Source: Bacilli bacterium
GTDB lineage: Bacteria > Bacillota_I > Bacilli_A > ML615J-28 > CAG-698
NCBI GenBank assembly: GCA_017617065.1
Contig: JAFZWP010000022.1
Location: 86,931-141,213 of the forward strand
Length of the DNA: 54,283 bases
Direction of reading: 5' to 3'
In this document: piece after piece, positions 16,834-24,012 of the stretch
How positions within the stretch are numbered: the first letter of the stretch is position 1
Layout: each line of letters starts with the position of its first letter
The notes under the pieces: model-generated
The model's input: only the letters and a program-made list of their open reading frames with translations
Told to the model about the DNA's origin: nothing
Database searches by the model: none
Position numbers and translations under genes: made by a program

Positions 16834-18216
16834 TTAATTTCTTATAAAAGATATCATATATATTGGCAATTGCGTAATAACTTCTGTTTCTTTAACCACA
16901 TTGCACTGACCAAATACGAAAGCATTTTGAATATTATATAGTTTTATTACATTATTTAAAGCGGTGTGATTATATATATTCATTTCATTTGGTTTACCTG
17001 ATTTTATTTCTATTGGTAGTACATCATTTTCATATTCAATAACAAAATCAATTTCACCATGCTTTTTTGAATTATAATAAAATAGTTTATCTTTGAAACC
17101 ATGCGAATACAATTCTTGAGCTACTACGTTTTCATAAGGAGCTCCATAGTTGATTTCTTTCTCATTTAACAATAATTTTTGTCTTATACCTGTTGATAGA
17201 AGCATTGTATCCAAAAGTCCAATATCATTTAGGAATAATTTCATAGTTTTTCTTTCTTTTGAAAGAAATAAAGGAATTATAGGTTCAGTAATATTATATA
17301 CAGGTATAGCAATTGCTGCAGAAGAAATCCAAATAAATTCATCTTCAAGCGTATTCCTTTTTAGGTAGTTTTTATCTAAGACATGTGAAGCAATATACTT
17401 TTTGTTCTTGTTGTTAAGTTCTGAAGGAATATTGTTAAATATATCTCTAACTCTTATCTTCTTTGATTCATCTGTTATATAAGTCGTTATATCTAATAAA
17501 TATCCTTTGATGATTTGTTCATGAGCGATTTGTACTTGATGAAGATTATTTGTTTCAAAAAAAGCTGAAACTGCTTCTGGCATTCCGCCAATCAAAACAT
17601 ATTCCTTAAAATAATCTAAGAATAATTTATTAACGGGTTCATCTACAGGAGTTCTATCTTTGAAACAATTGCGGACATATTCTATTGCTTCTTTGCCAAC
17701 GCCTTTATTCCATAAGTATTCTTCAAAATCAAGTGGATACATTTGTATTTCATCCAAATATCCTACTGGATGCAATACGACGTCATTAATTGAAACACCA
17801 AGAAGAAATCCACTAAAAATATATCGATATTCTCCACTAATTACTAAAGCCTTACTTGCGGTAAGTATATCTTGAGAATTCGGATCAAGTAAGCCATTTT
17901 TTCTCAATTCCTCTCTTCTTTTATATACCAGTTGAATTTCATCCATAAAAATTAGTGTTTTCCCAGGATGCATATCTTGCCCAAAATTTGCAGATAAGTT
18001 TATTATTAATTGCTGTGAATTTTTCAATTGAGCAAACAAATCAATTAAATCTGTTCTAACAGAAAAATCAATCCTAACGACACTTTCAAAATTGTTAATT
18101 GCAAATTGATTTATGGAATATGTTTTGCCTACTTGGCGAGCACCTGTAACCAAAAGAGCCTGCTTTCTATTGTTTTTCCAATTAACAAGATAGTCTTCAA
18201 TCTTTCTTTTTAGCAC
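16834..18216 (-). CDS. AAA+ ATPase with C-terminal DUF4143 (copy 1)
   Basis: A 460-aa ATPase of the COG1373 AAA_14/DUF4143 type. Walker A GARQVGKTY lies near residue 30, Walker B LIFMDEIQ near residue 100, a sensor-like YIFSGFLLG near 145, and the C-terminal DUF4143 domain ends in HGEIDFVIE...LPIEIKSGK, a PD-(D/E)XK-like core. The molecular role of the family is not established. The frame extends to a TTG at 18234, but that stretch holds the Shine-Dalgarno AAGGTGG, so a GTG start at 18216 fits and gives 460 aa, the same length as its close paralog at 31871-33253 (most aligned N-terminal blocks match, e.g. KRREEL and MYPLDFEEYL). It is preceded by three 33-bp-spaced repeats. Confidence 0.93.
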   Translation of the reverse strand: MLKRKIEDYLVNWKNNRKQALLVTGARQVGKTYSINQFAINNFESVVRIDFSVRTDLIDLFAQLKNSQQLIINLSANFGQDMHPGKTLIFMDEIQLVYKRREELRKNGLLDPNSQDILTASKALVISGEYRYIFSGFLLGVSINDVVLHPVGYLDEIQMYPLDFEEYLWNKGVGKEAIEYVRNCFKDRTPVDEPVNKLFLDYFKEYVLIGGMPEAVSAFFETNNLHQVQIAHEQIIKGYLLDITTYITDESKKIRVRDIFNNIPSELNNKNKKYIASHVLDKNYLKRNTLEDEFIWISSAAIAIPVYNITEPIIPLFLSKERKTMKLFLNDIGLLDTMLLSTGIRQKLLLNEKEINYGAPYENVVAQELYSHGFKDKLFYYNSKKHGEIDFVIEYENDVLPIEIKSGKPNEMNIYNHTALNNVIKLYNIQNAFVFGQCNVVKETEVITQLPIYMISFIRN

Positions 18217-18238
18217 AAAACCACCTTCTTTCAAGTAT

Positions 18239-18267
18239 ATTTTATTTTAATTGTGAACTTTTTGCAA
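18239..18267 (-). promoter_or_regulatory. Promoter of ATPase copy 1, -35 inside a repeat
   Basis: On the minus strand TTGCAA (18262-18267) and TAAAAT (18239-18244) are 17 bp apart. The -35 is the end of the first 17-bp repeat unit, so a protein bound to that repeat would cover the promoter. Confidence 0.7.
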
Positions 18268-18333
18268 GCAATTTTTCGCCTTTTTGCGAACTTTTTGCAA
18301 GTGGTTTTTTGCGTTTTTGTGAACTTTTTGCAA
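18251..18333. repeat. Three 17-bp dyad repeats at 33-bp period upstream of ATPase copy 1
   Basis: Units at 18251-18267, 18284-18300 and 18317-18333 read TTGYGAACTTTTTGCAA and recur at exactly 33 bp, about three helical turns. Each has TTGC/GCAA-type ends, a short dyad. The arrangement looks like operator iterons on one DNA face. Confidence 0.85.
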
Positions 18334-18336
18334 AAG

Positions 18337-18387
18337 AAAGAAAAGAACCGGATGCATCCAGTTCTAATCTAAATCTATTTGTAGAAT
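18337..18387. repeat. 51-bp direct repeat, copy 2
   Basis: Matches 16651-16701 except for two substitutions. Here the hairpin follows no gene, consistent with a lost cassette upstream of it on the minus strand. Confidence 0.85.
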
Positions 18388-18602
18388 CACCCCCACCATT
18401 CTTCTACCACATATAGCTACAAAGTCACTTTTATCATTAGAATAGAATTCTCATAATTTTTAAATATATTTTCTCTACCAGCAATCATTTTCATCTCACA
18501 AGATCTTACTATTTTCCTCCGCGAACACCATATAAATTCTGATAGAGGAGAAGTATGACACATTTTTGTCATAAGACAATAAGTATTCAGTCTTTTTTAT
18601 AC

Positions 18603-18710
18603 AGAAAATTCTGTTAATATTATATATATTTTACCGCATTTTTCTGTAGTATTCCGTTTTTTTGCGACTCAGTCATATCATAATTCTCTATTTATTAATA
18701 TCAAGTCTGG
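18603..18710 (-). other. Orphan promoter and dyad region, relic of a lost ATPase cassette
   Basis: This stretch resembles the start region of the ATPase gene at 33598-34851: GCATTTTTCT, then TTTTTTGCGA, then a TATC(A/G)TAATT block in the same order. On the minus strand TTGATA and TATGAT 16 bp apart could be its promoter. No coding sequence follows. Confidence 0.55.
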
Positions 18711-18727
18711 TGCACGATTCATAAAAA

Positions 18728-18765
18728 TATCCCCCACATATGTTTTATCTAAAAAGTGGGGGATA
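18728..18765 (-). terminator. Long hairpin, probable terminator in the scar region
   Basis: ATCCCCCAC at about 18732-18740 pairs with GTGGGGGAT at about 18757-18765, with a 16-18-nt loop; T-rich sequence follows on the minus strand. No intact gene feeds into it. Confidence 0.6.
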
Positions 18766-18868
18766 AATTTATTAATTACTCGAAATTTTGTGCAACTATA
18801 TCATTTTAAAGTTAAAGATTGAATATAATTAATTTTTTTTCTTTATGTTTTGCAACAATTAAAATAAA

Positions 18869-18919
18869 TGTCCCGTTTTCTAACATTTATTTTTGTGTTT
18901 TTGTCCCGTTTTCCAATGC
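18869..18919. repeat. Orphan pair of repeats with 33-bp period
   Basis: TGTCCCGTTTTCTAAC starting at 18869 and TGTCCCGTTTTCCAATG starting at 18902 are spaced exactly 33 bp, the period seen upstream of two intact ATPase genes, but no gene follows on either strand. Confidence 0.65.
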
Positions 18920-19007
18920 GTTATACAGCATTTTTATGAAACAAAAAACTATTAATAAACAACAATGTACTTTTAGTGTCTACTAATAGTTTATCATTTC
19001 AAAAAAT

Positions 19008-19113
19008 TCTAACCTCTTAATTTATAGTAACCGAACACCAATAACTACGTAAAATTATAGGGGTTCGAATACGATGTGACATGGCGGGGCATTGTGTTGG
19101 CTGGACGAACCCC
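19008..19113 (-). repeat. Structured 3' repeat element, copy A
   Basis: Directly after the stop of the 19135-20415 ATPase gene. It shares long blocks with copies B (20705-20830) and C (33427-33555), including AGTAACCGAACACCAA and ACATGGCGGGGCATTGTGTT. In this copy GGGGTTCG (19060-19067) and CGAACCCC (19106-19113) can close the core as an 8-bp helix. The terminator hairpin found in B and C is degraded here. Confidence 0.75.
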
Positions 19114-19134
19114 TTTTTTAATACTTTTTTATTA

Positions 19135-20415
19135 TTAATTTTTAAGCATTGTTACGGGAACTATATATACACCTTCATTTGTTTTATAACATGGTCCATG
19201 GCTAGTAACTATGATTTGAATTTTTGGTAACTTCATCATACTATCTTCCATTTTTCGATTAAAACTTATAAGTGATTTTATTCCTTCTTTGACGTTATTT
19301 TCACTATATATTTTTATCTCTATTGCAGCATAATCTCCATTTTCCATCTCAACGATTGCATCTACTTCTTGATTTGAACTATCGCGGTAATGCTTTAGAG
19401 TTGCGCCAATTGATTCAGCATATACATATAAATCTCTTATTACTAAGTCTTCAAAAAAATATCCAAACGATTTTAGATCTCCAAGCAAATCTGATGGTTG
19501 AATTCCTAATGCTGCAGTAGCTATGGATGTGTCATAAAAATGATGTGTTGGCGTGGTTCTAACACTTACAGATGTTCGTAAATTTAAATTCCACGCAGGC
19601 ATATCAAAAATGATGAATAAACTCTTTAATATGTTTTCATATGTAGTAAATGTATCCTCATCAAGTGTACTTCTAACCCCAGATTCTATAATTTCCCTTG
19701 CCATTGTTGTTTTTTTGCATTGTGTCGATATATTTCTAGCATATGATTTTAAGACCAGTTTTAACAGTTCAATATCTTTGTTCTTTAAAAATTCAGCAAA
19801 TTCATCACTTTCATTTTCTATATTGAACAATCCAGCATAATAGTTTTTTGTCACTTCTATTGCATATTCTTTTTTTGCAAGGGTTGATATTGGCCAGCCT
19901 CCTCTACAAACAAGAAATGCTATATCCGCAAGTGAAGTGCGATTATCTTTTACATATACAGTTTGAAATGATTCTTCCTTAATAAGTTTTTCTAGTGATA
20001 TTAAACCATTTGAATCACCCGACTCGTAGAGAGTGAAAGGCCTAAGAGTAAGTGGTGTAATTCTACCAGCTCCTGAATGTTGAATCTTTTCAGGATTGAT
20101 TGGCGTTGTACTTCCAGTTATAATATATTTTCCAAATTCATAATCATCATCTAAATCATTTTTAATCTCGTTCCATATTTCCGGTGCCTTTTGCCACTCA
20201 TCTATTAGATGTGGATTTTCGCCAACTAAAGCCGATCTAGGATCAGAACGAGCTAATTCAATATCATTTGTTGATTTAAGTTGTGTAGATGATTTAGCAT
20301 ATTGTTTACACATTGTTGACTTCCCACAAAACTTAGGACCAGTCACAACAACACAACCAGCTGAGTTCAATTTATCCATTAAGTTTTTTTCTATCAAACG
20401 CTTTACATATTTCAT
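19135..20415 (-). CDS. AAA+ ATPase with DUF4143 (divergent subgroup)
   Basis: A 426-aa ATPase with Walker A GPKFCGKSTM near residue 28, Walker B-like HLIDEWQKAPEIW near 85, sensor YIITGSTTP near 120, and a C-terminal DUF4143 domain ending in QEVDAIVEMENGDYAAIEIK, a PD-(D/E)XK-like core. It belongs to a different COG1373 branch from the copies at 16834 and 31871. The start at 20415 has AGAGGGG upstream. The promoter has three 23-bp-spaced dyad repeats directly upstream of -35, and the gene is flanked on both sides by copies of the roughly 110-nt structured repeat. The role is unknown; an autoregulated, self-contained cassette is inferred. Confidence 0.9.
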   Translation of the reverse strand: MKYVKRLIEKNLMDKLNSAGCVVVTGPKFCGKSTMCKQYAKSSTQLKSTNDIELARSDPRSALVGENPHLIDEWQKAPEIWNEIKNDLDDDYEFGKYIITGSTTPINPEKIQHSGAGRITPLTLRPFTLYESGDSNGLISLEKLIKEESFQTVYVKDNRTSLADIAFLVCRGGWPISTLAKKEYAIEVTKNYYAGLFNIENESDEFAEFLKNKDIELLKLVLKSYARNISTQCKKTTMAREIIESGVRSTLDEDTFTTYENILKSLFIIFDMPAWNLNLRTSVSVRTTPTHHFYDTSIATAALGIQPSDLLGDLKSFGYFFEDLVIRDLYVYAESIGATLKHYRDSSNQEVDAIVEMENGDYAAIEIKIYSENNVKEGIKSLISFNRKMEDSMMKLPKIQIIVTSHGPCYKTNEGVYIVPVTMLKN

Positions 20416-20436
20416 GGTTATACCCCTCTTGCTTCA

Positions 20437-20465
20437 ATTATAAGTAATTATTTCTAATTAGTCAA
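20437..20465 (-). promoter_or_regulatory. Promoter of the 19135-20415 ATPase gene
   Basis: On the minus strand TTGACT (20460-20465) and TATAAT (20437-20442) are separated by 17 bp, a strong sigma-A type match. Confidence 0.78.
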
Positions 20466-20470
20466 GATAT

Positions 20471-20533
20471 TTTCGGTGTTTTGAAAGATTTAGTTTCGGT
20501 GCTTTGAAAGCATTTGCTTCGGTGTTTTGAAAG
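20471..20533. repeat. Three 17-bp dyad repeats at 23-bp period
   Basis: Units TTTCGGTGYTTTGAAAG at 20471-20487, 20494-20510 and 20517-20533 (first base C in the third) have TTTC/GAAA ends. The first unit ends 5 bp from the -35. They differ from the 33-bp set in both sequence and spacing. Confidence 0.82.
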
Positions 20534-20704
20534 CAAATGTTTCGTAGCATTATGTGTTTCATTATGCTATGTTATACAATTTACACCTTTTTGCATAAAT
20601 GCATTTTTTTATACTAATATGAAATTCTCCAAATAATTCCCCAAATACCCCAAATTGTTTTAATAAGGCTCAAGAGGATATAATGCTATTATAAAAGCAG
20701 GCGC

Positions 20705-20830
20705 AAAAAAAGAGATTAAAATAAATTTAACCTCTTTTAATATAGTAAACCGAACACCAAATATATAATCATAGATGTCAGAATACGTCCTATAATGGCG
20801 GGGCAGTGTGTTGGCTGGACGAACCCAGCC
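20705..20830 (-). repeat. Structured 3' repeat element, copy B, with terminator
   Basis: It follows the stop codon of the ABC permease gene. It shares the core blocks TGGCGGGGCA and GTGTTGGCTGGACGAAC with copy A and the loop block ACCGAACACCAA. On the minus strand GGCTGG/CCAGCC forms a local hairpin and the element ends in a terminator (20708-20714 with 20732-20738, plus an inner stem) with seven T. Confidence 0.75.
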
Positions 20831-20839
20831 ATATTTTTA

Positions 20840-23296
20840 CTATTCTCGCGAACGTGTATTATCAGCTATGTTCCAACGTTTGATAGAAATCATTGCAAAT
20901 AAATGAGTCAGCACAATTATAAGTAGTATAAATGCAAATGCAATTATAACTGCCGGAATGCTAAATACAGTTGGATAGCTTTGTGCAGCTGATGATGACT
21001 TTTTAAATAAGAATACAGCTACATAATAACCAGCAGGTATGGCAAATATTGATGCTAATAATAACTCAGATATACTTTGTAAAGTCCAGACATCAGAAAC
21101 ATTTTTAATTGTAAATCCAATTGCCCTTAAAATTGTCAATTGACGTTTTTGTTCCATCAAAGCATTTTGACTCATAATTGCTAAAATGATTAATCCCATG
21201 CCAAAAGAGAAGCCTACCATTATATAAATAAATACATTAATAGAATCAAATACTGAGTGAATATCTTTGCTTAAGTTTCGTGTGAACACAGTAAGCGTTC
21301 CAGCTGCGGTTTCATCTAAATAATCAAGTACAGCATCTTCATTATTTGTATCAAAAAGAATCGAAGTTACATATTGATCAGTTAGCATACTTAGTTGATA
21401 CTTTGATAAATATGTAATTGGATGAAAGTATTGATTAGATAAGGCAATTACTTTAACATTATTACCATTGACGTTAATAAAATCACCTTTTTTAACCTTC
21501 AATTCTTTAGCAATAGATGTTGGTAAAATTATGCCCTCTTTTTCAATCTTAAGTGTTTTTCTTGCTCTACTATCTGGAATATTAACAAAATTATTTTGCG
21601 ACTCCTCATCAATTGCTAAACACTCTAGATAAATAGATTTACCATCTTTTGTTGCTTCCACATACGTATAATAACAATTTTCTAGTTTTGTAATGGCATC
21701 AAGGTTAGCTAAATTTGTTACTTCTTCATCGCTTACTAAACTAGAATAATAGATTTGTCCATCATATTGTGGTCTAACATTAACTGATTGATTAACTAAT
21801 CTTGTTTTTGATGCAAAGAAAGTTAAAGTTATCAATATGATTACAAATGATGCGAAAATAGAGAAAGTTGACACGAAGAATCTCTTAAAGTTTTGAGCAA
21901 TTGAGTTTACACCTAGTTTTGTATTCATAGGTGCTTTCTCAATAAATCTACTTAACCATTTAGGTAATGGTTTTCTCTTTGCTTCATTTGAAATTGTGGC
22001 ATCTTTTGGAGTTATTCTTAATATTCCTCTACAAGATATAAGTGTTGTAATTTCTGAGAAAAGTACTAGTATTACGCAAGCTCCAACACTGAATCCAAAA
22101 TTAAGTGTCATAGGAAGTGTAGGCATTGAATATACTCTTCTCATTGATAATATCAGCCGTATGTTCAATAACATTCCGCAGCCTAAACCAATAATACTTG
22201 CTACAACGCTCATCAGTAATGTAAATAACAAGAACAAAGAACTAATGTCACGATACCCTACACCAACTGACATCATTACACCAATTTCTTTTGTCATTGA
22301 TGTTATTATTTGATTAATAAATAGCCCAATGACAATCATCGTAACAAAATAGAAAAATAGGGGTAGGAAAATTGATGCTACTCTTAATTGTTTAATACAG
22401 TTTTCTAGATATAAGATGTAGAAAAGTTTATGAGCTACGCTTTTTGATTTTACTTCTACGCCTTTAGATTCTAAATATTTATCTACATTTTCTAATACTT
22501 CTTCTTCAGTATAACCATCTTTTGCTTGGATTAATAATTGGTTGGTAAAACTACTTCCATAATTATTACCAATCAATGTACGATCAGCTAAATCAGGAAT
22601 ATCAATACCAGTTATGGCAATAGCAGCATTATAATATCTTTTATATTCTTCATCATTTCTAACTTTGTCATCAATTAGCTCGGCTAATTCCATCAAGGCT
22701 TTATCAAGTTCAGTTTCGCTTATATAAATATAACCAAAATCAGTAGCATCGCTCCAAACATAATCATTGGCACGAGCTTGAATACCTTCTGGAGTTTCAA
22801 TTATTTCGTTTATATACAAAGTAATATATGTTTTAAAATATCCTACTTTGATTTCATCGCCTAGTTTCAAATTATTATTCTCGGCAAATCTTCTAATTAT
22901 TGATACATTGACAACATCTTCTTTTTTATCAATCTTTTCTAAGATATAACGTTTAAATATTTGGTTTTCATTTTCATTGAATGTAAAGAGCCTTGATGTT
23001 AAGATTCTGTCGCTGGCATTAACCATTCGTGAATCAAGAGTAAGACGATAATCAACCCTTTCTACTCCTTCTACAGTTTCAATATCACTTATGGTTGCTC
23101 TTTCAATAAGATCAGTTTTAAAAACAGCATCGACGTTTTCATATTCATTTAAGTATCTTTTGTATTCTTCTTGAAGATTAAATAATGTTGATGCAAATGC
23201 ACAAAGCATCGCTATTGAAAGCATCGATACAAAAACCATTGATACAAATAAGCCAACATACTTTTTGAAGAATGGCTTGAACATTATTTTTATCAT
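20840..23296 (-). CDS. FtsX/MacB-like ABC transporter permease
   Basis: An 818-aa ABC permease of the FtsX/MacB_PCD type with two permease cores: an N-terminal helix (residues about 10-32), a large extracellular domain (about 35-290), three helices (about 300-430), then a second repeat with its own helix (about 490), extracellular part and final three helices (about 700-810). Such pairs expel peptides, lipoproteins or antimicrobials, or sense cell-wall stress. The frame extends to a TTG at 23302, but the ATG at 23296 overlaps the stop of the ATPase gene (TAATG) and has AGGTAG upstream, so translation is coupled. It ends in a structured 3' element and terminator. Confidence 0.92.
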   Translation of the reverse strand: MIKIMFKPFFKKYVGLFVSMVFVSMLSIAMLCAFASTLFNLQEEYKRYLNEYENVDAVFKTDLIERATISDIETVEGVERVDYRLTLDSRMVNASDRILTSRLFTFNENENQIFKRYILEKIDKKEDVVNVSIIRRFAENNNLKLGDEIKVGYFKTYITLYINEIIETPEGIQARANDYVWSDATDFGYIYISETELDKALMELAELIDDKVRNDEEYKRYYNAAIAITGIDIPDLADRTLIGNNYGSSFTNQLLIQAKDGYTEEEVLENVDKYLESKGVEVKSKSVAHKLFYILYLENCIKQLRVASIFLPLFFYFVTMIVIGLFINQIITSMTKEIGVMMSVGVGYRDISSLFLLFTLLMSVVASIIGLGCGMLLNIRLILSMRRVYSMPTLPMTLNFGFSVGACVILVLFSEITTLISCRGILRITPKDATISNEAKRKPLPKWLSRFIEKAPMNTKLGVNSIAQNFKRFFVSTFSIFASFVIILITLTFFASKTRLVNQSVNVRPQYDGQIYYSSLVSDEEVTNLANLDAITKLENCYYTYVEATKDGKSIYLECLAIDEESQNNFVNIPDSRARKTLKIEKEGIILPTSIAKELKVKKGDFINVNGNNVKVIALSNQYFHPITYLSKYQLSMLTDQYVTSILFDTNNEDAVLDYLDETAAGTLTVFTRNLSKDIHSVFDSINVFIYIMVGFSFGMGLIILAIMSQNALMEQKRQLTILRAIGFTIKNVSDVWTLQSISELLLASIFAIPAGYYVAVFLFKKSSSAAQSYPTVFSIPAVIIAFAFILLIIVLTHLFAMISIKRWNIADNTRSRE

Positions 23297-24000
23297 TACC
23301 AAACTACCTCAGATGCTTTAACGATATTTTTGTTTTCTTCTTCACCAACTACTTGGCCATTTTTCATAGTAATAATACGATTAGCCATGCCAGCTATTTC
23401 CTTAGTATGAGTAACAAGTACTATTGTTTTACCTTCGTTATGAATCTCTTCTAATAATTGTAAAACAGCTTTACCTGAAGCATCATCTAATGCTCCAGTT
23501 GGTTCATCGCAAAGAAGTATTTCACTATTTTTATTAAGCGCTCTAGCAATAGCAACACGTTGTTGTTGACCGCCTGATAATTGACGAGGGAATTTGCTTT
23601 CTTTACCTTCTAGGCCAACTCTTGCAAGTAACATCTCGGCTTTATTTTTATCACGTGATCCTGGAGCTAACATTACATTTTGTAAAACGGTAATATCATT
23701 AATCAAATTGAAGAATTGATAAACAAAACCAATTGTATCTCTTCTATATAAAGTTAATTCTTTGTCATTAAACTTAACAATATCTTTTCCTAAAACATCA
23801 ATGCTACCGCTATCAACTTTATCAATACCACCTAGCATATTTAGAAATGTTGATTTACCAGAACCTGATCCACCAAGTATTACCAAAAAATCATGTTCGT
23901 ATACTTTAATAGATACATTGTTTAAAGCATACATCAAGCCTTCGCCTTCTCCATATGTCTTTACTAAGTTTTTAGCTTCAATTATTACTTTTTGTTCCAT
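23296..24000 (-). CDS. MacB/LolD-type ABC transporter ATP-binding protein
   Basis: A 234-aa ABC ATPase with Walker A GGSGSGKST (about residue 41), Q-loop FVYQFFNL, signature LSGGQQQRVAIARALN, Walker B ILLCDEPTGALD and H-loop VTHTKEIA, typical of the LolD/MacB/BceA group that pairs with FtsX-like permeases such as the one encoded next. Twelve bp separate it from the cardiolipin synthase gene upstream, so it is part of the long operon. Confidence 0.95.
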   Translation of the reverse strand: MEQKVIIEAKNLVKTYGEGEGLMYALNNVSIKVYEHDFLVILGGSGSGKSTFLNMLGGIDKVDSGSIDVLGKDIVKFNDKELTLYRRDTIGFVYQFFNLINDITVLQNVMLAPGSRDKNKAEMLLARVGLEGKESKFPRQLSGGQQQRVAIARALNKNSEILLCDEPTGALDDASGKAVLQLLEEIHNEGKTIVLVTHTKEIAGMANRIITMKNGQVVGEEENKNIVKASEVVW

Positions 24001-24012
24001 ATTTACCTCGCA

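Larger units (their letters stand above)
18235..19134. other. 900-bp stretch of repeats and cassette scars, no intact gene
   Basis: In order: the promoter and repeats of the ATPase gene (18239-18333), copy 2 of the 51-bp repeat (18337-18387), an orphan promoter/dyad relic (about 18603-18710), a long hairpin (18730-18765), an orphan pair of 33-bp-spaced repeats (18869-18919), and a 3' repeat element (19008-19113). I found no open frame with a recognisable product. Confidence 0.75.
20416..20839. other. 424-bp regulatory and repeat stretch
   Basis: It holds the promoter and 23-bp-period repeats of the ATPase gene (20437-20533), about 150 bp of AT-rich sequence in which I see nothing recognisable, and 3' repeat copy B (20705-20830) following the ABC permease gene. 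Confidence 0.75.

Noticed and set aside
18556..18618. Short frame of about 20 codons with a good GAGGAG site
   Set aside because: It is too short, with no recognisable product, and sits in a scar region; chance is likely.
18251..18919. CRISPR array
   Set aside because: Repeats at 33-bp period have only 2-3 copies, 16-bp gaps that are themselves similar, and no cas genes; operator iterons fit better.
19008..19113. tRNA or 5S rRNA relic in the 3' repeats
   Set aside because: GGTTCGAAT-like and CCGAACAC segments recall tRNA T-arms and 5S rRNA, but no cloverleaf or 5S fold forms around them, and the copies follow protein genes.
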